A DNA stretch of 64,000 nt, from contig QPMI01000596.1 in the NCBI GenBank assembly GCA_004431415.1, forward strand, positions 1-64,000, written 5' to 3'. Made by a program: the position numbers and the translations under genes. Shown piece by piece: positions 43,023 through 54,000 of this stretch. Every line of letters begins with the position of its first letter. The stretch's first letter is position 1. A model generated the notes under the pieces. The model was given only the letters and a program-made list of their open reading frames with translations, did no database searches and had not been told where the DNA came from. The DNA is from Cyanophora paradoxa (taxonomy: Eukaryota > Glaucocystophyceae > Cyanophorales > Cyanophoraceae).

Positions 43023-44572
43023 GGCGGCGACGTCGGCCGCGCGCGTTTGGTGCCGGCGCTCGCGCGGGGCTCCTCCTGCGCGCGGCGCGGCGCGGCGTGA
43101 GCGGCGGCGCGCGTCGAGCGGGGAAAACAGAGCGAAGGTCTAAGCACCCCAAAGGTCGGCGGCGCGACGAAGGGATTCGACTGGCGCGCGGGCGAGTCCT
43201 CGAGAGAGCGCATCGAGGAGACCGACTCGCGGTCGGCGGGGAACTGGCGCCGCTCCGCCGCGCTGGGGTACGGCGTTCCCTGGCGCTGGCCGGATGACGC
43301 GAAGCCGAATCCGAGGCGCGCGCCCGCGGCCGAGGGCGCGAAGGGGCTCGCGGGAAAGTGGACGGACGGCCCGCCGCGGGGGTACGGGGTCCCGTTGCGG
43401 TTGATCTGGAACGCGGAGCCGAAGATAGAGGGCTGCTGGAAGGACGAGGAGGCGGGGGCGCCCCACGGGGAGCTGGCGGGCGGCTGCTCCGACGTGGACG
43501 ACCGGTCGAAAGGGGGCGGCCGGGGCGACGAGGTGCCGGACGCGCCGCCAGAGTCGCGGCGGTTGCGCATAAACGTCCGAACGATGTCGGTGGGCGTGAT
43601 CGGGTGCGCCGGCAGCGGCACGGGCTTCACAACGGGCGTCGACGAGCAGACGACCGCGCTCGAGGGGCTGCCGCCGGCCGCGGCCGCGTCGCCGTCCTCC
43701 ACGATGCGCGCCTTCAACAGCTTCTTGTAGATCTTGAACTCCGCGCGCGTGATTCCCGTTGAGAGCTTCGCGGTGAGCTCCTGCAGCAGCCGTGTCGCCT
43801 CCTCGCCCCTCGGCAGCTGCGACTCGCCAGGCGACATCGCCTCGCCGGTGCCGTGCTGCGGGCCGTTGGCGGCGGCCGCGCTGCTAGAGCCCGCTGCGTC
43901 CGATGCGGTGCTCTCTCGGTTGGTCGGCGTTGCGGCCTGCTCGACCTCCTGTTCGGCGCGGGAGTGAGCGACCATTCCGTCGGTTCTTCACGGTAGCTTT
44001 AAGGAAGAAATGAGAAGAGCGAACCTCCTTGAACTGCACCCGCTTCTTTATCGCTGTGGTTGGTTTGGGCGTCGCCGGTGGAATCGGCTCCGCAACGATG
44101 GCGGTGGCGGTGGCGAACGAGAAGACTCGAGATCCCGTGTCACCATCTGCACCGCTGCTGTCTGACGCGCCAGTGTCTAGGGCGCTAGCCGCGGAGCCGC
44201 CGTTCGCGACCGCATCCGCACCACTCGCACGAGCTCCCGCACGCTCGTCGCCTGTTCGCACGAAAGAGACCCCTCACAATCAGCAGCGATCGCTAACGCG
44301 CCGCTCAGCGCGGGCAAACCGGAGCCAGCGTCCTCATCGGTGGCGCCCTCGGCATCCGACGCAGCCTCCTCGGCGACCTCCTCCTCCTCATCGTCGTCTT
44401 CGGTGCGTCCGCCGAAGAAGTAGTCCTTGATGCGCCCGAGCACGCCGAACAAACCCCTCCTCGGGGCAGGCGCGTCCTCCTCGCGGCTGGGCTTCGCATG
44501 CCGTGGGCGATTGCGTGTGTATGGGTGTGACCTCGCGTTGGAGCGCTGGCGGCGCTGAACACCGCTGCTCAT
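39638..44572 (-). CDS. FG-repeat nucleoporin, Nup1/Nup153-like
   Basis: ATG 44570-44572 starts MSSGVQRRQRSNARSHP; residues about 38-55 (RRGLFGVLGRIKDYFFGG) form an amphipathic helix like those that bind the nuclear membrane in Nup1, Nup60 and Nup153. An acidic stretch follows. A conserved-looking segment (LLQELTAKLSTGITRAEFKI) lies near 43,740-43,800, then a Ser/Pro region with about 13 Gln in a row (about 42980-43020). Coiled-coil EEARKKK/EEEKRK segments separate dozens of F-x-F-G/FG motifs (GFSFGA, FKFG, PSFTFGA). The last intron (about 39694-39798) joins to a basic C-terminus (KDTKGRTMVRAKRPQKK) ending at 39638. It would sit in the nuclear pore basket. One single-frame problem near 44,255-44,290 needs either a 26-base intron or a sequence error. 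Divergent from the ABC-like gene. Confidence 0.85.
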
Positions 44573-45020
44573 CGCTGCGAAGCCGCGATGGCAATCCGTG
44601 CTAGAGCGTTGTACCCGGGAAAGTTGGCGGTCGTGCGCGAACCTAAGCGATAGAACATAGCCCGCGTGGTTCGTTGGCTGACGCACCGCGCACGCAGTCT
44701 GCGGGCTCCAGCAGTCCAGCTCGGCCTGCGGAATCTGCTGACGCATCAGCGTCGTGCGGCATGGCGAGCCCAGGCCGAACGAACTCCGGCCCGCCGGAAA
44801 CGACCTACCGGCCGCACCAGCACGATGATGTCGACACCGACCGCCAGCTCAAGCGCGGGCCGATTCGAAGGTGCGCCCTGCGATCAAATGTCCGGGCTCC
44901 GACTCCCGGCCCCCAGCGCGTGCCGGGGCGCATGCTAGCATGCCTTCAGATCGGCGCGTGCGGGGGCGCACGCTAGCGTGCCGTCAGATCGCTCTCTCGT
45001 CCGACGGTCTCACTAGCCGT
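44573..45020. other. Intergenic region between divergent genes
   Basis: About 450 bases separating the nucleoporin start (minus) and the ABC-like gene (plus); it probably holds both promoters. No TATA box seen. Direct repeats GGCGCATGCTAGCATGCC and GGCGCACGCTAGCGTGCC (about 44927-44982) are each palindromic and could be factor-binding sites. Confidence 0.45.
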
Positions 45021-48000
45021 ATGCACAGCGTGAGCATCTTCGGGGCGTCGCCGGAGGACGAGCCGGAGCAGCAGCGCGTTGCCGATGAGGGAAAGCTGCT
45101 CGCCGACTTCAACGCGTTCAGCCGACGCATCCGGAAATACACGGGCGGCGAGCCCGACGGCCCCATCGACGTGGTCATCCTCGCGGGCGCCCTCACTGAC
45201 GTGTCGCTCGCGCCGCTGGCGGGCGGCTGCAAGAGCCGGTGGGTCCTGCCGCCGCGGGCGCGCGTGCAGTCGACCTCCGCCCTGCTCGCCTCGTCCGGCG
45301 CCGCCGCATCCTCCAGCACCCCGGCCGCCGTCATCTTCCGGGATCTCCCCGCGCTCGTGGTCGAGGCGCGCACGGCGAGCGAGGCGTTCGAGCGGGCCCT
45401 CGTCGCGATCTGCCTCTGCCCGCGCGTGCTGGTGCGCGAGCTCCCCGCCGGCCGCCGCGCCCGCGCGCCGACGACGACCCGCCCGCAGCGTCCCGAGAGC
45501 GATGTGGAGAGCTGTGCGGACCGCCAGTGGGCGGTGGATGGTATCCGCTGGTCCTGCAAGATGCGCCGCCGCCGCCTCGACACGGCCCGGCACGAGGCGC
45601 GCTTGTATCAATCGCGCCCCGAGCCGCGGCCGCGCTCACGCGGGCCGCCGCCGCCGCGCCGCAGATGCACACGCACCTCGACACGCGCCTCGTTCTGCTG
45701 GCGGCCGAGGACAAGGCCCGCACCGCACCCAGTGCGCCCGCCCGCCCGCCCGGCCGGCCGCCGCTCCTGCTCGGCCCGCGCCGACGACTTCGCCTCCGCC
45801 CGCGCCCCCGCAGAGCACAGCATGAAGCACTCGGCTTCAGCTGCCATCCGCGAGCACGCGAAGACGACGGACGAAGGGGCGAGAAAGGAGCAGGCCGAGC
45901 GCGACGAGGCGGCGCTTGCCACGGAGTGGATCGTGGAGGCGATGCGCGGCGGGCACCTCGCCGCCATGTACCGCCCCGCCCTCACGTCCCTCTTCGATTA
46001 CCTGCTCGAGAAGTGCGTACGGCGTACCCCCCTCGCCCGGGTTCGCCGTATCCCCGTACCCCCTCCCCCTGACCTCGCCCCGCGGCGGGGTGGCAGGCAT
46101 GGCCGCTTCCTGCGGGGCGGCCTATGCGGGCGCCCGGACTTCGTTTTCGCTGCGCCCGAACCGCTGACGTCCGACCCGTCGGCCAGCACCCCGTGCGCCC
46201 CTCCGTCTCGTACCCTTCGCCCGCTCCTCGGCGATTTTGACGTACCCCGCAGGTTCCTGCGCGGCAGTCGCCGTGTCAAGACGGTCGCCGACATCGCCGC
46301 CGGGTGGCGTCGCTGGCTCCGCGAGCGCTTCGCGGTACCCTCCTTCTCCTCCCCACCGGAGAAGCTCGTACCCCCAGCGGCTAAGGACGTACCCCGCAGC
46401 GCGCGGAGGAGTCGGCCGGGCTGCTGTGGCTACTGTGGCGCGTGGCGCGTGGCGCTGCCGTGTACCCCGGAATGCTCTCTCTCCTCTTCCTCGGACTGCT
46501 GTGCCAGGCGCCCGAGAACGCCGCCGTACCCCGTCTGCTGGCCGCACGCTAACCCTTCCTCCTCGCAGTCCGTCCTGGAAATCGCCGTACCCCTCTCCCT
46601 CAAGCTCGTCGTGGACCAGGCGAGCGGGGACAGGCTTTACAGTACCCCCGGCGTCTGATCCCGTACCCCAGATCACGGCGAAGGACACGCACGCGCTGAT
46701 GTGGACGGCTGTGGCCCTCGCCTGTGCCGTCTGTCTCAGGTTCGCGTACCCCCCCCCTCCCCCCGCCCTCCCAATCCAGCGGATCCCCTTCCGATGTTCC
46801 TTCGCAGCTTTGCGGGGGGGTGCCTCTACTTCCACGCGGCCGCCGAGGTACGCGTACCCTCTCTTTCTCTGTTCCTCTTCGCATGAATGACGGACCCCGG
46901 AAAGCTCGCGAGTCGCATCGTGCGGGATACGCAGAACAAGATGGTCAAGCACCTGCTCTCCCTCCCGGGTACGGCTCTCGAACCCGCACCCCCGTACCCC
47001 CGTACTCCAGCCTTTTGTTCGAACACCGTACCCGTAGACCTGTTCTACGAGGGTACAACCGACACGGCGCTCCTCTCGCACTTCGTGCGCCTCTTCTCCA
47101 CTCCTGTCTCCCCTTCCCCGCTAATGCCGTACCCCCCTCCCCAGACGAACGACGGGATCAGCTTTGAGACTGCGGTCGTCCGCTCGTTCGACACTCTGAA
47201 GGTCCGCTCGCTTTGATAGCCTTCGAAGTTAGAAGCGGCTCTAGAGACCCGAGGTTCTAAGGTCCGGCTTTGATAACCTGAGAAGTTTTGATGATCTAAG
47301 TTAGAACAGCTTCGTTTGCTCCTTCTTAAAACCCGATACAAAATCCCACGCTAAAACATAATACAATAAGGTAGAACAGCTTTCCGCTTTTTCTTCCTTG
47401 AACGCAAACCTGCACGCTCCTTTCTCCTGACACGCCGGGCCAGTCCTCGATGAACCTCCTCTTCTTCTCGGCGCTGCTGTTCAAGCTCGACCCCCGCATC
47501 GCCCCCGCCGTCCTCCTCCTCCAGGTGCGAGACAGAGGGGAGAGAGAAGAGGGGGGGGGGGGGGGGGGGGGATACCTGACGCGGCCGCCCCGGCCCGGCC
47601 CGGCCCGCAGCTGGTCATCATCAACGCCCCGAGCTTTAAAATCGGATTTAAAGCGGCTTTAAAGATCCGAGGCTCAAAAAGAGTCCGGCTTTGATAATCT
47701 TAGAGAACCTTAGGGTCCAAAAGTAGATGGAACTGGCTTTCCGCTTTCCGAAGTTAGAAGCGGCTCTATAGATACCCGAGGTTCTAAGGTCCGGCTTTGA
47801 TAACCTTTTCGAACGGTTCCAGCTCGTCATTATCAACGCCCCGAGCTTCTTCCGCGCCCGCGGGCAGGTGCCCCTCCCGTACCCCCCCTCGACCTTGTCC
47901 TCCCCTTCTGAAATGAACCGTACCCCCCCCCTCCGCCAGGCGGCCTCGAGGGACAAGCTGCGCGCGGCCTCGACCTCCATCGGCGTGGCCCAGGCGCGCG

Positions 48001-51000
48001 CGCCCTGTACCCCTCCCCACCTCCGCCCCCTCCCACCTACATGCGCCCCCTCTCCCTCTCCTCCGCCCCCTCATCCTCGGGGGTACAGGACATCATCCGG
48101 GGCCAGGACGTGATCCGGCAGTACGAGGTGCAGGCCGAGTTCATGGTGCGCCCTCTATCTCATGAACCAGACCCTCTATCCAGAGATAGATAGATAGATA
48201 GATAGATAGAGAGTCGGGATCCGGAGATAGGACCCAGCCCTTTGATGGGCAAGATCGTTCGGCTGCCTCATTAATCTCTGTCTCGGCTGGCTCTCCCCCG
48301 CCCCCCAGGACCGGTTTATGGAGAGCGTGGAGGCGACGCGCGTGCACGCCCGCTCCTTCTTCTTCAACTCCCGCATGGTACCCCCCCCGCCCGCTGCACC
48401 CCGCTGAAGACCTATTCCTCACCTGAAGCGCACGCCCCCCGGGGGGGGTACAGTACCTGGAGATGTACGTGGTGCTCAACACGGGCCTCAACCTCGCCGT
48501 CCTCCTCGCCGGCGGTACCCCCCGTCCCCCCTTCCCCCCCTTTCCCCTCCCGCCCCCCTCCACCCCTCTCCACCCACCCTCCCCCCTGCAGGGGCGCTGG
48601 TGCTGCAGGGGTGGACGGGCCTCGCCGAGCTCCTCGCCATCCACAACTGCGCCTCCAAGATCGGCACCGCCGCCAAGGTCCCTCCACTTTCCCGATATAA
48701 GAGCATCGAACATAGGAACATTAGAGCGAACTTAGATGGATGCCCCTGGGGCTCGGAACCGCCGCCAAGGTCCCCCCGATGTTTTCATTATATACTAACA
48801 TCGAACATAGAAACATAGAAACATGAAATAGGCCAGAAGATCGGCCAGACAAAGAACTAGACGTAGAACCTAGAGTGACGGGCCCTGGGGCTGGGGGCGG
48901 CGCCGGCAGCTGATGTGGGGGCCCGGTCCCCGGGGCGGCAGCTTGTGTTCGGGTCGGTGCCGGACCTCCTCCGCGGCCTCGGAGGCCTCCAGGTACCCCC
49001 CCACCCCTCCCCCCCCACGCTTGTGTAGAGGGCCCAGCAAGACGCGCGCGGCGCCGCGCCGCGCATCGAGGGCGTCCCTAACTCGGCCCGCGCCCAATCT
49101 GACGCGGGCGGGGCGGGGCGCCGCGCAGCGCATCGAGGGCCTGCTGTGGCACGAGGCGTCGGGCCGCGTCAAGCTCTACGACATCTTCGCCCGCTCCCGC
49201 AGGGTCCGCTGCGCCTGCGCCCTTAAGATGCTTAAGATAGATGCCCGGAGCATCCAGGCCTGGCCTCCTGGCCTCCTGAAGATGCCGCTCTAGACGCCCA
49301 CGCCCTATATAGCAGGATAGACGCCCCGAGACCCCCCCCCTGCGCCCGCGCAGCTTCAGCTATTTATAGAGCTAGAATGGGTCCGCACGCCCGCTTGCCC
49401 AGCGCTCTGACGACTCTCCCGCCGCGGCAGCTCATCGCGAGCGAGGCCCGCCGCACCATGTCGCCCCCGCCCCGCTCCCCCAACTCCGCCTCCGCGACGC
49501 TCAGGTGAGCTCTCTTCTCCCCCCCTCTCTTGCCTGCTTTTTCGCTTCTTCTGAGTACCCCCGCCCCCGCCAGCCCCCCCGGGACGCCCTTCAGCCCCGC
49601 CCCCATGAGCCCCGTAGCCCTCTCCATCCAGATCGCCCCGCCGGAACCGGGTACCCCCTCTTCCTCGCCGGTACCCCCTCTCCCGCTCTAAAAATAGACA
49701 CAGGGGACGTTGAGTCGGGCGGGGGGCTCGAGAAGGCGCCCAGTACCCTCCGGCGCCTTTTTTCCGTGAACCCCGCGCACTCCCTCCGGGGAGATCAATT
49801 CGTGGAGGAGCGCGTCAAGGGACCCCCCTCCCGCCAGGCCTCCGAGAAAAGGTACCCCCCCCCCGTTGTCTCCCCCAGTACCCCTGTTGGACGCTCACGG
49901 TACCACGGCAGCGATGCGGGGACGCACACGGGCGACTCTCCGGTCACCAGCTTCACAGTGCGCCTTCGTGGTCTTTGCGAACGTGTACCCGGGATCGTCT
50001 TCGACGCCGTACCCCCCGCAGCGCACCCGCAGCCGCTGGCGCAGAGGCAGCGCGCCCGATCAGGACTCGGAGCCACTCGGCGGGGTACAGGCCGCCATCG
50101 CGGTCCGCAAAGGGTGTGCCGCGACGCGAATCTTCGCCTGACGCACCCACGCAGGCATTCTCTGTACCCGGCGAACTCGAGATCAGCGAGGTGCGTTCAA
50201 TTTCGGTGGGATTCGTTTTTGGAGCCTTCTGATCATGCTGTACCCCAGCTCCTCTTCTCCCCCCGTCTGCCGGACGGCCGCCCCGCACAGTACCTTTCAT
50301 CCCTGGAGGTCGGTACCTTACAGGACTTTTTCTGTCCTTCGCCAACTCTGGGGGTACAGGCCGAGCGGCTCGTGGAGCTCCGTATGGGCCCCGACCTTCG
50401 GAAAATCACTCTACCCTCCGGCTCCTTCACGTCCTTCGTCGTGCGTACCCCCTGTCTCCCCCTGTACCCCTCTTTTCCCCGTTCTGAGCCCCTGTACCCC
50501 CTAGGGAAGCGCCGCGGCCCTTCAGACCCTCGCGGACCTCTTGCTCGCGAGCCTTCACCCGGTACGGCCCGTTCCGCGTACCCCTCCTAGCCCGTGGCAA
50601 TCAAACGCGTACCCCTCCCCTCAGACCGCCGGGCGGATTCGGTATAACGGCTGCCCCGCGCACCCCGTCATCGCCGTCGAGTGGCGGAAGCACGTGCGCG
50701 ACTCTCCCGTACCCCCTCCTCCCCGCGCGCCGTGAACCCCCCTCCCGACCGACCCGTCCCGCAGGTTGCCGTCATCTCCGAGGAGGTACCCCCTCCGATA
50801 CTCATCCCCCCGCTTCCCTACTCAACCGTACCCCCTCCCGTTTCCTTTCGCCGCAGCCGTTCATCTTCGCAGACTCCGTGCGAGGCAACGTGTGCCTGTG
50901 GGACGACCACGCCGACGACGATCGGGTAACCCCGTCGGCTCGCAAATCCGTACCCTTCCCCGCCCTCAAATCCGGGGTACAGGTCGTGGAGGCGCTCTCG

Positions 51001-54000
51001 AAGGCGGGCCTCTCGGAGTTCGGTGCGGCTACCCCCTCCTCTCCTCTCCTCCCCCCCTGGTCTCACCCCTTCTTTCTCCGCCCCGCGCAGCGGACCGGAA
51101 CGCGCTGAACACGGCGGTCTCGCCGCGCACGCTCGGCTCCAACGCCCGCCGGGCCCTCGCCTTCGGTCCGCAGCGCCTCCGCGTATTTATAATCTAAGCT
51201 TTCTCTAAGCTTCTAAGCTTTCAACTATATCTATAGATCTACGCTTCTTCGTCCGGTCTCTTCTATCTATCTTACTCTGACCGTCCCGCCCCCACCCGGC
51301 CCCGTGCAGCGCGGGCGCTGTACCGGCGGCCCCGCATCGTCCTCCTCCGGGACACCAGCCTCGGGTGCCCGCCGCCGCACCCCGCCGCCCCTCGCCGCCC
51401 TCGAGGGCCCGGGGGCGGAGGAGGATGCTGAGCCCCGCGCAGGGCGCCGCAGGTGGCGGTGCTGCGCGAGGAGGGCGCAGTCGTCGTGCGCCACGCCCGG
51501 CCCCCGCTATTATTATAAGGAAACGGCGAGATCTAGATCGGGTTTAGCCCGCCTCAAAGACACGATCTGAAGAGGCGGCTCGCCTGAGCTGAGATCAGGC
51601 CGAGCCGAGCCCCGCTGCGGTATTGAGATAAGCTTTATAGATTCAACATAGACTTCATAGACTCTAAGCTAAGATCAGCTCGAGCTCAAGGGCGGGGCGG
51701 GGGCGCAGGTGCGCTATAAGCGCTATAAGCTAGATCCGGGCCCCGCTCATAGAAAGAAGCTTTTATCGACCATTTACTAAGATAAAAAAGGCTGAGCCGA
51801 GCCCCGCGAGCTCGAGCTCAACGGCGTGGGCGGGGCAAGGCGGCAGGCTAATAGATTATAAACTAAGATCGGGCTGAGCTGAGCCCCGCGAGCTCGAGCT
51901 CAGATGTGGGGGCGGGGCGCAGGTAATAAGCTATATATAGATTTAATATAGACTTCATAGCTCGAGCTCGAGCTCGCGCTTTATAGATTTAATATAGACT
52001 TCATAGACTCTAAGCTAAGATAGATTATAAACTAAGATCGGGCCGAGCCGAGCTGTCTGAATAAGGCGGGGGCGCAGGTGCAGCTGTCGGGGCGGGTGGA
52101 CCGGGCGGCCGAGGCCGACGCGGTCGTCGTCCTCGCCGACGGCGAGCTCGCCGAGCAGGGTACGCCTCTTTTCTGTTTCTATTTTAGGCCCTGGTCACAC
52201 GTGCTGGCCCTTGGCCACGCCACGCCATGGCTAGATAGGATCGATGGATCGGGCTCGCCGTGCTGGATCCGCCCTGTTGTTCAGCTCTTGGTTTTAGGCC
52301 CTGGCTGGCCCCCGGCCCCGCCATGTTTAGATTGATAGTTCTAGGATGTTCAGGGGCCGCCCTCCTGCTCTGCTCCTGTTTCTGAGCCCTGGACCCCGCT
52401 CGGCGGACCCTGTGGGGGGCTCGCCGAGCAGGATACGTCCTCTTGTCTTGCCTCTAGTTTTAGGCCCTGGCTGGTTCCCGGCCCCGCGATGCTAGACGTT
52501 ACCACTGCCTCCTAATCCTCCTAGAGTGAGACCGGAATAGCGCGAGAAAGCAGCTAGAAATGTATCGCGCGCCCCTCGCAATCGTCCCCCGGCCCCTGAC
52601 GCGCCGCGCCCCGCGGCGCCTTTGCAGGGACGTTCGAGGCGCTGCGGGCGGGGGGCAAGCACTTCCCCGCCATGCTCCGCTCCCAGCAGTCCTTCACCGT
52701 CTCCCCGGACTCCACCGCCTCGTGCGCCTCGGGGCTCTAGATCTTGGCTCCTGCGTTCAGAGACGCCAGGCGGGGGCTGACGGGGCTTGCGGGGGCGGGC
52801 GGCAGGTGCCCTCTGGAGCGGCTGCGGGCGCTGGAGCCCTTCGCTGTGCCCGACCCGGGCCCCGCCGAGGAGGTGACCCGCCCGGCCCCGCCCGGGGCGC
52901 CAAGGCTCGGGATCCCGGGGTGCCACGCCTCGGGTCGGGGCATAGGGAGAGGCTGGGGGTGTAGAAGCTGCCGGCCGAAGCACGCGCTGGGGCGGGGCCC
53001 GTCGGGGGTTAGGAAGCCGGAGCTGACGGGGCGGTGTTGACGGGGCGGGCGGGGCGGGGGCGCACGGGGGCCGCCCCCTGCGGGGGACTAGGCGGGCCCG
53101 CCCTGGGCGGGGGAGGGGACGCCCTGGGGTAGAGAGACAAAGCTGACGTTGCGGGCGGGGGTGCAGGCGGCGCTGGCGGACGTCGGCTCCGCCCTCACCT
53201 CCGAGTCCTTCGCCCGCGGCCAGGTCCGACCCCGGCCCCGCCCCCGCCACAGACTCTCCGAGCTTGCACCCTCGCTTCTTCCCGGTTTCGCTGCCGGTCC
53301 CGCATCTAAGACGGCTCTAGATCTCCTGCTTGTCCTAGCCAAGCATCTTAAACACAGCTATCTTAGCATCTCAAACAGATCCGACCGCGGCCAGCGGCCA
53401 GATCCGACCCCGCCCCTAAGCTTGTACCCCCCCCTCCCCGGCTTCCTAAGCTTGCACCTTCGTTTCTTCCGAGCCTTCCTCCCTCCCTGAGGCCCCTGTT
53501 TCCTACGCAACTTAGAGCTATGCTGCTTGCCGTATCTAGACCTACGCATCTTAGACGGCTATCCTCCGTCGCCGCCCTGACGAGCGCCCCGCCCGGCCCG
53601 CTCGCAGCTGCTCTGCCGCGAGGGCGACCCGGCCCGCCGGTGAGCCCCTGCGCCGCTGTACCCCCCTTCCTCGATCGCCGACGCCCCTTCCCCCCCCCCT
53701 CTCCCTGCAGGTTCTTCCTCGTGGCCGCCGGCTCTGTCGTCGTCACGCAGGTCCGCTGTTGCTGTACCCCCCCGCTCTCTAGTTCTGCAGAGGCTTCCTG
53801 GCAGCACCTGCTCGGCCGCTGGAAGCTCTCCGAACGCTCTCTGTTCTCTGCTTCCACCCTCCGTTCGAGAGGCCGCTCTCTAGTTCTGTCGAGGCTTCTT
53901 GGCGGCGGCTGCTCGGCCGCCCTCTAGATCTATGCCCACGCTCCTCCTGTGAATCCGTTCTTCGTTTAATTTCCTCCCTCCGTTCGCCGCTCGCCCGCTG

